Shown piece by piece: positions 1 to 8,239 of a stretch of DNA of 64,000 nt. Origin of the DNA: Actinomadura syzygii. GTDB lineage: Bacteria; Actinomycetota; Actinomycetes; Streptosporangiales; Streptosporangiaceae. The stretch lies in the NCBI RefSeq assembly GCF_008085905.1, contig NZ_VSFF01000004.1:62001-126000 (forward strand), read 5' to 3'. The notes under the pieces were generated by a model. It saw only the letters and a program-made list of their open reading frames with translations, was not told where the DNA came from and ran no database searches. Every line of letters begins with the position of its first letter. Within the stretch, counting starts at the first letter, position 1. The translations under genes and the position numbers were made by a program.

Positions 1-1
1 C

Positions 2-391
2 GTCCTCGGCTGGGACGGGCTGACCACCGGCCCGGTCGCGGGCGAGGTGGTGCGGTCGGCGGCGCGGCTGTTCGCGTGCGACGACGAGCGGGGCCTCGAC
101 CTCGACCGCGTGGCGGCGTTCGTCCGCGGGCACCGGTCGGCGTTCCCACTGGACGCCGGGCAGATCCAGGCGGCGGTGCACCGCGAGTGGTGGGAGCGGC
201 TCTGCGACGTGGCGGCGCTGCGGAACCGCTACCTCGGGGACGGCGGCGAGCACGGCGACGACGGCGACCGCGGTTCCGCCGCCCTCGTCGCGTGGTGGTC
301 GGCGAACCTCGACCGCACCCTCGACGCGTTCGCCGCGCCCTACACGGCCGCGTTCACCGACGCCCCCGGCGACAACCCCGCCTACGGCTAG
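2..391 (+). CDS. Phosphotransferase (APH-like) family protein, C-terminal part
   Basis: The reading frame is open from the window edge, so only the last ~129 residues are visible. The start has a VLGWDGLTTGP stretch like the short conserved strand after the kinase active site in aminoglycoside phosphotransferase/homoserine-kinase-like enzymes. A helical region follows with WWERLCDVAALRNRYL, a typical C-terminal helix of that family. The N-lobe and the catalytic HxDxxxxN motif would lie upstream and cannot be checked. Assignment is by resemblance to family C-termini only; the substrate is unknown. The next gene starts about 100 bp downstream on the same strand with its own strong ribosome binding site, so it may be separately expressed. 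Confidence 0.55.
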   Translation, partial: VLGWDGLTTGPVAGEVVRSAARLFACDDERGLDLDRVAAFVRGHRSAFPLDAGQIQAAVHREWWERLCDVAALRNRYLGDGGEHGDDGDRGSAALVAWWSANLDRTLDAFAAPYTAAFTDAPGDNPAYG

Positions 392-492
392 AGCGCTTTC
401 CGGCGCGTCCGGAGGCGAGGAGGACACGTTCGCTGGGTAGGCGTTCAGGGGCGGCATGTTTCTGTACCATGCGATCCAAAAGGAGGGCGATC

Positions 493-1359
493 ATGACGGA
501 AGTGGCGGTGCTCGGCACCGGGATCATGGGCGCGGCGATGGCCCGCAACCTGCTCAAGCACGGGAACCAGGTGACGGTGTGGAACCGCACGCGGTCGCGG
601 GCCGAGCCCCTGGCCGCCGACGGCGCGGCGGTGGCGGACTCCCCCGGCGAGGCGGTCGTCGACGCCGACGTCGTCATCACGATGCTGAACGACGGCGACA
701 CGGCGCTGTCCGTCCTCAAGGACGCGGCGGGGGCGCTGCGCCGCGGGCAGGTCTGGGCGCAGATGGGGACGGTCGCCGTCGCGTCCGTGCCGGTGCTCGC
801 CGGGTTCGCCGCCGAGCACGGGGTGGTGTTCGTCGACGCGCCCGTCCAGGGGACGCGGCAGCCCGCCGAGCAGGGGAAGCTGATGGTCCTCGCGGCCGGG
901 CCGCTGGACGCGCGGACCGTCCTCGACCCGCTGTTCGACGCGGTCGGCTCCCGGACCCTCTGGCTGGACGGCGACGGCGCGTCCGGCGCGGGCACCCGGC
1001 TGAAGCTCGCCGCGGTGAGCTACGCGATCTCGCTGACCGCCGTGGTGGCCGAGTCGGTCGCGCTGGCGAAGGGCCTAGGGCTCGACCCGTCGCTGCTCGG
1101 GGACGTCCTCACCGGCGGCCCGCTCGACAGCGTCTACCTGCAGATGAAGATGAAGGCGATGCTCGCCGAGGACTTCTCGCCGAGCTTCGCCGTCGACAAC
1201 GCGGAGAAGAACACGCGGCTGATCCACGACGCGGCCGAGGGCGCGGGCATCCGGGTGGACGTCAACGACGCGGCGGGCGAGCGGTTCCGGCGCGTCATCG
1301 GGCAGGGGCACGGCGACGAGGACATGGCCGCCACCTACCGCGCGAGCTTCCCCTCGTGA
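493..1359 (+). CDS. NAD(P)-dependent oxidoreductase, 3-hydroxyisobutyrate dehydrogenase family
   Basis: A 288-residue protein. It begins with a Rossmann dinucleotide motif, VLGTGIMGAAMARNL, followed by VTVWNRT, whose Arg suggests NADP(H) preference. In the middle is VDAPVQGTRQPAEQGKLMVLAAG, matching the substrate-binding signature DAPVSGG of beta-hydroxyacid dehydrogenases. The C-terminal helical domain carries KLAAVSYAISLTAVVAESVALAKGLG, where family members have the catalytic Lys (G-x-x-x-K-x-x-N); here the Asn position is not conserved (KLAAVS). Length fits the family (~290). The ATG at 493 was chosen because AGGAGG sits six bases upstream. The role is probably reduction of a small hydroxyacid or aldehyde; the substrate cannot be told. 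Confidence 0.85.
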   Translation: MTEVAVLGTGIMGAAMARNLLKHGNQVTVWNRTRSRAEPLAADGAAVADSPGEAVVDADVVITMLNDGDTALSVLKDAAGALRRGQVWAQMGTVAVASVPVLAGFAAEHGVVFVDAPVQGTRQPAEQGKLMVLAAGPLDARTVLDPLFDAVGSRTLWLDGDGASGAGTRLKLAAVSYAISLTAVVAESVALAKGLGLDPSLLGDVLTGGPLDSVYLQMKMKAMLAEDFSPSFAVDNAEKNTRLIHDAAEGAGIRVDVNDAAGERFRRVIGQGHGDEDMAATYRASFPS

Positions 1360-1408
1360 CCGGCACGCGCGGCACGGCCGTCCGGCAGCGCATGCGAGGG
1401 TGGCGGGC

Positions 1409-1798
1409 ATGGACGTTTTGAGCAGCCGCATCCTGCTGCGTCCCGCCGACGCGGCGCGCACGCAGCGCTTCTACCGCGACGTGCTGGGCCTCGCGGTGCA
1501 CCGCGAGTTCGGCCCGGCCGACTCGCCCGGCCTCGTGTTCTTCCTCGGGCCCGGGTTCCTGGAGGTGTCGGGGCACGGCGCGGGCGAGACGGGATCGTCC
1601 CCGATGATCTGGTTGCAGGTCAGGGACGTCCGCGCGGAGCACGGGCGGCTCGCCGCGGCGGGGGCGCGCGTCACGCGGGAGCCGAGGCAGGAGCCGTGGG
1701 GGCTCGTCGAGATGTGGATCGAGGACCCGGACGGCGTGCGCATCGTTATCGTGGAGGTTCCGGACGACCATCCCATGCGTCGCGATCCACGCTCCTGA
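1409..1798 (+). CDS. VOC superfamily (glyoxalase/bleomycin resistance-like) protein
   Basis: A 129-residue single-module protein. It has the paired beta-alpha-beta-beta-beta arrangement of the vicinal oxygen chelate fold: an N-terminal strand SSRILLRPADAARTQRFYRDVLGLAV, a FFLGPGFLEVSG strand, and a second half with IWLQVRDVRAEHGRLAAAGARV and WIEDPDGVRIVIVEV. The terminal DPDG-x-R-I-x-I-x-E motif holds the usual metal-ligand Glu. Such proteins act as dioxygenases, lyases or drug-binding resistance proteins; nothing here decides which. ATG 1409 is used, nine bases after a GAGG; an in-frame GTG at 1400 would add three residues. It is followed 13 bp later by a methyltransferase on the same strand. 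Confidence 0.8.
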   Translation: MDVLSSRILLRPADAARTQRFYRDVLGLAVHREFGPADSPGLVFFLGPGFLEVSGHGAGETGSSPMIWLQVRDVRAEHGRLAAAGARVTREPRQEPWGLVEMWIEDPDGVRIVIVEVPDDHPMRRDPRS

Positions 1799-1811
1799 GC
1801 CGGCGGAGACG

Positions 1812-2411
1812 ATGACCGACTACTGGAACCACAACACCCACTACCACGGCATAGTCCTGCGCGGCATGCCGCGCGGCTGCGGCGAGGCGCTGGACGTCGG
1901 CTGCGGCGACGGCCTGCTCGTCCGCCGGATGGCGCCGCGCGCCGCGCACGTCACCGGCATCGACCGGTCGCCGGACATGATCCTCAAGGCGAAGACGCTG
2001 AGCGCCGGGATCGGCAACGTCGACTTCGTCGAGTCCGGGCTGCTGGAGTACGACCTGCCCGAAGACCACTACGACTTCGTGTGCAGCGTCGCCGCGATCC
2101 ACCACATGGACTTCGCGAAGGGCCTGTCGGCGATGCGGGACGCGGTCGCGCCCGGCGGCACGCTCGTTGTCATCAGCCTGGCGAACAACAAAGGCGCCCG
2201 CGACTGGTCGTACGCGGTGGCGGGCGTCCCGGCGCACCATTTCCACCGGTTGCGGAACCGGCGGCGGGCGGGCAGTCCGGACGCTCCGGTCGCCGATCCG
2301 GACATGACGTGGAGCGAGGTCCGCGACGAGGCGCTGCGGCTCCTGCCGGGCGCCGTCTTCCAGAAGCATCTGCTCTGGCGCTATTCCATCGTGTGGCGCA
2401 AACCGCGCTGA
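1812..2411 (+). CDS. Class I SAM-dependent methyltransferase
   Basis: A 199-residue protein with the class I methyltransferase core. Motif I is EALDVGCGDGLLVRRMA (SAM-binding GxGxG-like loop), followed by an acidic strand end VTGIDRSPDMI, then DFVESGLLEYDL, YDFVCSVAAIHHMD (motif post-II/III region) and PGGTLVVISL. The C-terminus (TWSEVRDEALRLLPGAVFQKHLLWRYSIVWRKP) is typical of small-molecule methyltransferases of the UbiE/Methyltransf_11 and 25 type. It lies 13 bp after the VOC gene and is probably co-transcribed with it. The methyl acceptor is unknown. Confidence 0.85.
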   Translation: MTDYWNHNTHYHGIVLRGMPRGCGEALDVGCGDGLLVRRMAPRAAHVTGIDRSPDMILKAKTLSAGIGNVDFVESGLLEYDLPEDHYDFVCSVAAIHHMDFAKGLSAMRDAVAPGGTLVVISLANNKGARDWSYAVAGVPAHHFHRLRNRRRAGSPDAPVADPDMTWSEVRDEALRLLPGAVFQKHLLWRYSIVWRKPR

Positions 2412-2511
2412 CTCCGGTGCGACGTCCCGAATGGCGGGCTTTTCGGCAGCCGGGACGTCGCGAAACTGGAGAACCCTGGAATTGTCTGGAAGCTCCGGTA
2501 CTGTCTGCCGC

Positions 2512-3372
2512 ATGTTCCGCTCCCCCGGCGTTCCGACCCCCGACGAGCTGGAGGCGCGCATCACCGAGCTGCGCGCCGCGGTGCGCCGGGCGATGGCGGC
2601 GGGCGACCGGGACGGGGCGCGCGGGCTGCGCGCCGAGCTCCGCGACGCCGAGCGCGCGTGGGACGACGCCGTCCTCGGCGACGCCCCCGCTCCGGCCGCC
2701 GCGTCACGCAACGAGGACCGGCGCGGGTTGCAGCCCGTCCGCGAGCAGGTGCACCAGGCGCTGACGCTGCTCGGCGCCCCGGCCGCCCCGAAGCTCATCG
2801 GGACGGTGTACGCCGCGTTCTTCCCCGGCGAGATCCCCGGGCAGCGGCTGGCGAGCCTGCGCCGCGACGAGGAGCGCTCGTTCCGCACCGCGCCCTACGC
2901 CCGCCCGTACTACCTGTGCGCCGCGCTCACCGCCGACATGCTCGCGCCCGCGCGCGGGCTGCTCACCGTGAGCACGTGGCCGCTGGAGCGGCGGATCGTC
3001 GGGCCGCTGAGCCCGCGCGCCGACTTCCTGACGTCCGCGATCCGGCTCGCGGAGCACGCGGAGCGCGGCACGCCGTCGCCCGACGCGCGGCGGCTGCTGT
3101 GGCGGTTCGCGTCCACGATCCCCGGCGCCGCGACCGGTACGGTCGGTACGGTCGAACCGGCGGCGCTCGCCGCGGCGGCCCGCGCCGAACTGGACGTGCA
3201 CCGCGACCGCGACCTGCGGCGCCGCGAGTCCGCCGCGCGCCGCGCCCGCGACCGGCTGGACGACGCGCAACGGCTGTTCGGCAGCCGCCTGCGGGCCGTC
3301 CGCGAGTCCGGCCGCCCCGCCGCCCGTAACGCTGCACCCGACCCGGCCCACGACAGAGAGACCGACGGATGA
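2512..3372 (+). CDS. Conserved coiled-coil protein, first gene of nuclease-helicase operon
   Basis: A 286-residue protein of unknown family. The N-terminus (residues ~7-50) is a charged heptad-like helix rich in E/R/A, probably a coiled coil. Residues ~65-150 look like a compact helical, possibly winged-helix domain (QVHQALTLLGAPAAPKLIGTVYAAFFPG, then RRDEERSF). A final Arg-rich helix (RERD-type, ~220-265) follows. ATG 2512 is preferred to an upstream in-frame start near 2431 because the protein then opens directly into the ordered helix. It ends in an ATGA overlap with the nuclease gene and so is translationally coupled to it. A DNA- or protein-binding accessory role is inferred from context only. 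Confidence 0.6.
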   Translation: MFRSPGVPTPDELEARITELRAAVRRAMAAGDRDGARGLRAELRDAERAWDDAVLGDAPAPAAASRNEDRRGLQPVREQVHQALTLLGAPAAPKLIGTVYAAFFPGEIPGQRLASLRRDEERSFRTAPYARPYYLCAALTADMLAPARGLLTVSTWPLERRIVGPLSPRADFLTSAIRLAEHAERGTPSPDARRLLWRFASTIPGAATGTVGTVEPAALAAAARAELDVHRDRDLRRRESAARRARDRLDDAQRLFGSRLRAVRESGRPAARNAAPDPAHDRETDG

Positions 3373-4475
3373 CCGAGACCGCGCCGGACCTGTCCCGGCT
3401 GCGCGGCGGCGCGCCCCCGCGCAACCACGACGCCCGCACGATCGCCGCGCTGACGTCCAACCCCGGCTGCGCGCGGCGCGGCGTCATGGACGCGGCGGCC
3501 GTCGACAAGGACGCGGTGGCGCGGGCGCTCGGCTTCCCGGCGCCGTTCGGCCAGTCGCAGTTCGCGATCACCCGCGGGAACGCGTTCGAGGCGCAGATCA
3601 AGGCCGACGGCTGCGCCGAGCTGCTGGCGCTGCTGCGCGACCGGCTCGGCCTCACCGTCCCCGAGGTCGCCTACGACGACCTGGAGTCGGTCGCCGGCAA
3701 CGACGCCCGGGAGCTGCGGCACTCGCGCACGCGGCGGCTCGTCGCCCAGGCGCTGGAGTCCGGCGACGGGACGCTGTTCGACCATCCGCTGCTCCGGCTG
3801 GAGATCGCCGGGCATCCCGCCTACCTGGAGCCCGACGTCCTCGCGTTCCAGCTCGCCGGACGGCTGCACGTCATCGAGATCAAGTCGTTCGCGGTCGTGG
3901 ACGGGCAGGCCGAGCCGGAGCAGGTCGCCGCGGCGGCCCGGCAGTCGGCGGTGTACGTGCTGGCGTTGCGCGGTCTGGTCGCCGAGCTGGGGCACGACCC
4001 GGCGCGCGTCTCGCACGACGTGTTCCTCGTCTGCCCGGAGAACTTCTCCAACCGTCCGACCGCGACGCCGCTGGACGTGCGGCCGCAGCTCGCCGTCCTG
4101 GAGCGGCAGCTCACACGGCTCGTCCGCGTCGACGACATCCTCGCGGAGCTGCCCGCCGACCTGTCGTTCGAGCTCGGCGAGGAGCTGGCCACGTCGGTCC
4201 GCGCGGTCGAGGCCCGGTACGCGCCCGACTGCATGTCCGGCTGCGAGATGGCCCTGTTCTGCCGCGACGAGGCGCGCGCCTGCGGCCGGACGGGCGCGCT
4301 CGGCCGGTCCGTCCGCGACGACCTCGGCGGGGTCGACACGATCGGCACCGCGCTCGCGCTGGCCGACGGGTCGCTGCCGCCGTCCGACGACCTGGCGGAG
4401 ACGGCCGAGCAGCTCCGCACGGCGGCGCGGCTACGCGCCGAGGCATTGGGCGGGGCACTGGGCGGGGTCGCGTGA
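3369..4475 (+). CDS. Cas4/AddB-like PD-(D/E)XK nuclease with putative Fe-S cysteines
   Basis: A 368-residue protein. The nuclease signature is visible: EPDVLAF with Asp156, then HVIEIKSF with Glu170-x-Lys172, then RQSAVYVLALR with Gln192-x3-Tyr196 (RecB motif QxxxY). Upstream, TRGNAFEAQ matches the G-x-x-F/H-E helix of RecB/Cas4 nucleases. One Cys near the N-terminus (Cys34, in NPGC) and a C-terminal cluster Cys288-x3-Cys292-x5-Cys298 reproduce the split four-Cys layout that holds a 4Fe-4S cluster in Cas4, AddB and Dna2, except that the first spacing is three rather than two residues. It overlaps its upstream neighbour by ATGA, and the next gene follows after 7 bp. Probable role: DNA end processing together with the downstream helicase. 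No cas1/cas2 or CRISPR array is nearby. Confidence 0.7.
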   Translation: MTETAPDLSRLRGGAPPRNHDARTIAALTSNPGCARRGVMDAAAVDKDAVARALGFPAPFGQSQFAITRGNAFEAQIKADGCAELLALLRDRLGLTVPEVAYDDLESVAGNDARELRHSRTRRLVAQALESGDGTLFDHPLLRLEIAGHPAYLEPDVLAFQLAGRLHVIEIKSFAVVDGQAEPEQVAAAARQSAVYVLALRGLVAELGHDPARVSHDVFLVCPENFSNRPTATPLDVRPQLAVLERQLTRLVRVDDILAELPADLSFELGEELATSVRAVEARYAPDCMSGCEMALFCRDEARACGRTGALGRSVRDDLGGVDTIGTALALADGSLPPSDDLAETAEQLRTAARLRAEALGGALGGVA

Positions 4476-4482
4476 TCGGCCG

Positions 4483-5955
4483 ATGAGCGCGCTGTCCTCG
4501 CTGGCCCGGGTGCAGGCGGCGGCCGCCGGGATCGCGCAGCCGCTCGCCACCGTGCGGCACTGCCATCTCGCGGACGCGCCGCTGGTGCTCGTCCCGCTGA
4601 AGCTCGCCGGGGAGGCCGCGGCGCCGCTCGCGGTCATGGTCGGCAGCGGCCCCGGCGACCCGACCCTGCTGGCGGTGCCGCAGCCGCGCAACCGCGACCT
4701 GCGGTTCGCGTTCGCCGCGTCGCTGGCGACGATCGTCCTGAAGCACGTCGAGACGAGCCGGGGCGCGGTGGAGGAGCTGCCGCCCGGCAAGGACGGCGAC
4801 GAACGCATCCGGTACGGGGACGCGCCGCAGCTGCTCGTCCCGAACCGGGGCGGCGTCGCGTTCCTGCGCCTGATGGGACGTTCCACGCGCTTCCGCAGTA
4901 CCGAGGGCCAGTACGCGGTCGATCCGGCCGTCCCGGTGCTCGGACGCTGGCTGACCTGGTTCGCCGACCGTTTCGACCATCCCGGCTCGTCGCTGCTGGG
5001 CGCGATGACGGAGCTGCTGCGCCTGCACTGGACGACCGGCCAGAGCTCCCTTGAGGACGGCAACCTCGCCGCGCTGGTCGGCTGGATCGACCCGCCGGAC
5101 GGACTGGACGGCCCATCCGCCGCCGCCCGCGCCGAGGACCCGGTGCTCTGCCCGCCCGCGGGCCCGACGACCGACCCGACGTTCGACAACGAGGTACTCG
5201 CCCCGGCGATCGCCTCCTACGACCGGTCGGGCGGCGACCCGCGCGCCGAGGAGCGGCTGCGCGCCGTCCTCGCCGACCAGCTCACCCCGACGTGGGAGCT
5301 GATGTGGCGGGCCGTCGGCCTGCTGCGCGAGCTGCCGGAGGGCGCGAGCGTCCCGAAGCGCTGGGAGCGCGACCGGGACGCGTTCACCCACTACCACCAG
5401 ACGTTCGGCGAGGCGTATCCGCAGGCGCGCCGGGACGCGCCCGTCCGCGCGGCGCGGCGGCTGCACGACCTGGAACGCGCCCAGGACGCCTACGACGCGC
5501 AACGCGCCTTCGACGACCCCCTGGTCATGGCCGAGTACCGGCTCGGCGGGCAGGCGTTCGGCGGAACGGTCACCGACGCCGACCCGGCCCGCCTGGACGA
5601 GACCGGCAAGCGCCCGAAGCTGCGTCCCCTCCTCCGGGTCGCCACGCAGGACCCGGTGCGCCTCGACGAGGGCACGACCGTCTGCAACGCGGCCCGTCCC
5701 GGCCTGAAGGGAAAGATCGTGGAGATCGGCGACGGGACCGTCCTGCTGGAGCTGACCGGCGGGATGGGCCGCAAGCTCACCCCGGAGCCGGGCGCGGTCC
5801 CCGAGGTGGGCGACCGGGTGTGCTTCACCTCCCTCACCGAGGGCTCGTTCGGCGTCGCGAAGTTCCCCGACCGGGAGGACACGCCGTGGACGCACGGCGG
5901 CCCGCCCGGCGAGTACGTGCCGACCGCCGAGGACGCCGAGGAGGCGTGGTCGTGA
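4483..5955 (+). CDS. Unknown protein with C-terminal beta-barrel-like segment, nuclease-helicase operon
   Basis: A 490-residue protein that I cannot assign to a named family. The first ~130 residues are mixed alpha/beta (DAPLVLVPLKLAG, then DLRFAFAASLATIVLKHVE). The central part is helical (RDAFTHYHQTFGEAYPQARRD; HDLERAQDAYDAQRAF). Residues ~395-465 form a run of short strands (GLKGKIVEIGDGTVLLELTGG, then GDRVCFTSL). This resembles the barrel that sits between nuclease and helicase modules, or inside domain 1, of Dna2/Upf1-type proteins. It ends in GTGA, shared with the helicase start. By position it fits a bridging subunit of a nuclease-helicase complex; this is inference. Confidence 0.55.
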   Translation: MSALSSLARVQAAAAGIAQPLATVRHCHLADAPLVLVPLKLAGEAAAPLAVMVGSGPGDPTLLAVPQPRNRDLRFAFAASLATIVLKHVETSRGAVEELPPGKDGDERIRYGDAPQLLVPNRGGVAFLRLMGRSTRFRSTEGQYAVDPAVPVLGRWLTWFADRFDHPGSSLLGAMTELLRLHWTTGQSSLEDGNLAALVGWIDPPDGLDGPSAAARAEDPVLCPPAGPTTDPTFDNEVLAPAIASYDRSGGDPRAEERLRAVLADQLTPTWELMWRAVGLLRELPEGASVPKRWERDRDAFTHYHQTFGEAYPQARRDAPVRAARRLHDLERAQDAYDAQRAFDDPLVMAEYRLGGQAFGGTVTDADPARLDETGKRPKLRPLLRVATQDPVRLDEGTTVCNAARPGLKGKIVEIGDGTVLLELTGGMGRKLTPEPGAVPEVGDRVCFTSLTEGSFGVAKFPDREDTPWTHGGPPGEYVPTAEDAEEAWS

Positions 5956-7253
5956 CCGCGTCCGACGAGGCCGCGAAGGTCGTCGGCGCCGTCATCGCCG
6001 ACCTGGACGGCGGGCACCGCGGCGTCGTGGTCGACTCCCCGCCGGGCGCGGGCAAGTCGACGCTCGTCGTGCGGGCCGCCGCGCACCTGGCCGGGTCCGG
6101 TGCGCGGCTGATGATCGTCGCGCAGACGAACGAGCAGGTCGACGACCTGATCGACCGGATCGCGGGCAAGCATCCCGACATCACTCTCGGACGGCTGTCG
6201 GCGTCGGGGTACGCGCCGTCCGAGCGCGTCCTGGCGCATCCGGCGGTGCGGGTCGCGCAGAAGGCCGACGACCTCGCCGAGCACACCGTCGTGATCGCGA
6301 CCGCCGCGAAATGGGCCACGCTCTCGGACGGCACGTGGCCGTGGGCGATCGTCGACGAGGCGTACCAGATGCGCTCCGACATGCTGCTGCGCATCGCCGG
6401 ACGGTTCGAGCGGGCACTGTTCGTCGGCGACCCCGGCCAGCTCGACCCGTTCTCCACGGTCGAGGTGGAGCGCTGGGCCGGGCTCACCTGGGACCCGATG
6501 CGCAGCGCCGTTTCGGTGCTCCTCGCGCACAACCCGGAGTTGCCCGTCCACCGGCTGCCGGTGTCGTGGCGGCTGCCCGCGTCGGCCGCGCCCGTCGTGT
6601 CCGAGGCGTTCTACCCGTTCACCGGCTTCCGCGCCGGGACGGGCCCCGGCGACCGCCGGCTGGAGTTCGGGACGCGCGGCATGGACACCTCCCACGACCG
6701 CGCGATCGAGGAGGCCGCCGCCACCGGCTGGGCCCTCTACGAACTGCCCGCCCGGCACACGCTGCGCACCGACTCCGAGGCCGTCCGGGCGACGGCGGCG
6801 CTCGCCGTCCGGCTGCTGCAGCGCGGGCCGGTCGCGCATTCGGAGCTGGGCTCGCGTCCCGTCGACGCGACCCGCGTCGCGATCGGCGCGGCGCACCGCG
6901 ACCAGGTCGCCGCGATCCGCGCCGCGCTCGGCCCGCACGGCGGCGGCATCACCGTCGATACCGCGAACCGGCTCCAGGGACGCGAGTACGACGTCACGGT
7001 CGTCCTGCACCCGCTGTCGGGACGCCGCGACGCCACCGCCTTCCACCTGGAGTCGGGACGGCTGTGCGTGCTCGCGTCCCGGCACCGGCACGCCTGCGTG
7101 GTCGTCGCGCGGGCGGGGATCCCCGAACTGCTGGACGCGCACCCGTCCGCCGAGCCGGTGCACCTCGGCGTGCCGGTGAAGTTCCCGGACGGCTGGGAGG
7201 CGAACCAGTCGGTGCTGGCCCACCTGTCCCGGCACCGCGTGGCGGCGGGTTAG
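5952..7253 (+). CDS. SF1 (Upf1/Dna2-like) DNA/RNA helicase, nuclease-helicase operon
   Basis: A 433-residue ATPase with superfamily-1 helicase motifs in order: Walker A SPPGAGKS (Lys35), motif Ia with AQTNEQVDDL, Walker B IVDEAYQM (Asp135-Glu136), motif III VGDPGQLDPF, motif IV VSWRLP, motif V TANRLQGREYDVTVV, and motif VI LASRHRHACVVVAR. The DEAYQ box and GDPGQL are typical of Upf1/Dna2/RecD2-like enzymes rather than UvrD. No nuclease domain is fused; the nuclease is encoded two genes upstream. GTG 5952 is taken as start because it overlaps the upstream stop as GTGA; another GTG lies two codons earlier. The gene converges with the ABC ATPase gene, overlapping it by 4 bp. Confidence 0.8.
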   Translation: MTASDEAAKVVGAVIADLDGGHRGVVVDSPPGAGKSTLVVRAAAHLAGSGARLMIVAQTNEQVDDLIDRIAGKHPDITLGRLSASGYAPSERVLAHPAVRVAQKADDLAEHTVVIATAAKWATLSDGTWPWAIVDEAYQMRSDMLLRIAGRFERALFVGDPGQLDPFSTVEVERWAGLTWDPMRSAVSVLLAHNPELPVHRLPVSWRLPASAAPVVSEAFYPFTGFRAGTGPGDRRLEFGTRGMDTSHDRAIEEAAATGWALYELPARHTLRTDSEAVRATAALAVRLLQRGPVAHSELGSRPVDATRVAIGAAHRDQVAAIRAALGPHGGGITVDTANRLQGREYDVTVVLHPLSGRRDATAFHLESGRLCVLASRHRHACVVVARAGIPELLDAHPSAEPVHLGVPVKFPDGWEANQSVLAHLSRHRVAAG

Positions 7254-8047
7254 GCGGGTTGCGCGGGTCCGGCGGTCGCAGCCCAGCGGCCGTTGTTCCG
7301 GCTGATCGTGATCGGATGGTCGAAGCAGGCGCTGACCAGCTCCGTCGTCAGCACCTCGGCCGCCGGGCCGGACGCGAGCACCTGCCCCTCCCGCAGCAGC
7401 AGCGCGTGGCTGGTGCTGATCGGCAGCTCCTCCAGATGGTGCGTGACCAGAACGGTCGTCAGGTCGGGACGCTCCGCGCGGAGCTGGTCGATGCTCGTGA
7501 GCAGGCGCTCGCGGGCGGCGACGTCCAGGCCGGTGGCGGGCTCGTCGAGCAGGAGCAGCGGCGGGTCGGGCATCAGCGCACGCGCGATCAGCGTCCGGCC
7601 TCGCTCGCCCTGCGACAGGTTCGGCCAGCGCGCGTCCGCCCGATGCGACAGGCCGAGCAGGCCGATCAGCCCGTCCGCGCGGCGGACGTCGGCGTCGGAC
7701 GGGGTCCAGCGCGGGACGAGCTCGATCGTCCCCGTCACCCCGGTCAGCACGACCTCCCGGACGGTCCGCGCCGACTCCAGCGGATGCCGCGGGTTGACCT
7801 GACCGATCAGCTTGCGCAACTCCTGGACGTCCACCCGGCCGAGCCGCCGCCCGAGGATCTCCGCCGTGCCGCGCGTCGGATGCGTGTACGCGCCGAGGAT
7901 GCCGAGCAGCGTGCTCTTGCCCGCCCCGTTCGGACCGATCAGCGCCCAGTGCTCGCCGCGGAGCACGGTCAGCGTGACCCGGTCGAGCAGCGGCCGCCGC
8001 TCCCGGACGAGATCGATCTTGTCGGCGTTGAGGACGACGTCGGACAC
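7250..8047 (-). CDS. ABC transporter ATP-binding protein (YlmA-like)
   Basis: A 265-residue ABC ATPase. Visible motifs are Walker A GPNGAGKST, the Q-loop region LRKLIGQVNPRH, the ABC signature NLSQGERGR (LSQGE), Walker B PPLLLLDEPATGLD and the switch His in VLVTHHLEEL. Single-domain ATPases with this arrangement and a short C-terminal tail resemble YlmA/ModF-type proteins. No permease gene lies next to it, so its partner is unknown. The start is GTG 8047, with GGGAGG about six bases upstream; in-frame codons further upstream would add a low-complexity Pro/Arg-rich tail and are unlikely. The 3' end overlaps the convergent helicase gene by 4 bp. Confidence 0.85.
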   Translation of the reverse strand: MSDVVLNADKIDLVRERRPLLDRVTLTVLRGEHWALIGPNGAGKSTLLGILGAYTHPTRGTAEILGRRLGRVDVQELRKLIGQVNPRHPLESARTVREVVLTGVTGTIELVPRWTPSDADVRRADGLIGLLGLSHRADARWPNLSQGERGRTLIARALMPDPPLLLLDEPATGLDVAARERLLTSIDQLRAERPDLTTVLVTHHLEELPISTSHALLLREGQVLASGPAAEVLTTELVSACFDHPITISRNNGRWAATAGPAQPA

Positions 8048-8239
8048 GGAGGACCTCCCGTTCGGCTGCAGAAGGCGCGGGGATGGGACGCACGAGGGGC
8101 GCGGACGGCCGGGATCGCCGGGGACGGCCCGCGAAAGAGGATGGATCTTCAATTTAGCCGAGATCGCGCCGCCGGTACGCGTCGGGGCCCCGGCCGGATA
8201 CTGTGAGTTCCGGTGCCTCAGCGATCAGGGGAGGGGGAC

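Noticed and set aside
3369..4475. The Cas4-like nuclease as part of a CRISPR-Cas system
   Set aside because: No cas1, cas2, effector genes or repeat-spacer array are present anywhere in the window.
5490..8093. A long minus-strand frame opposite the helicase gene and in another frame of the ABC gene
   Set aside because: Shadow of well-supported genes; composition is Arg/Pro-rich and motif-free.
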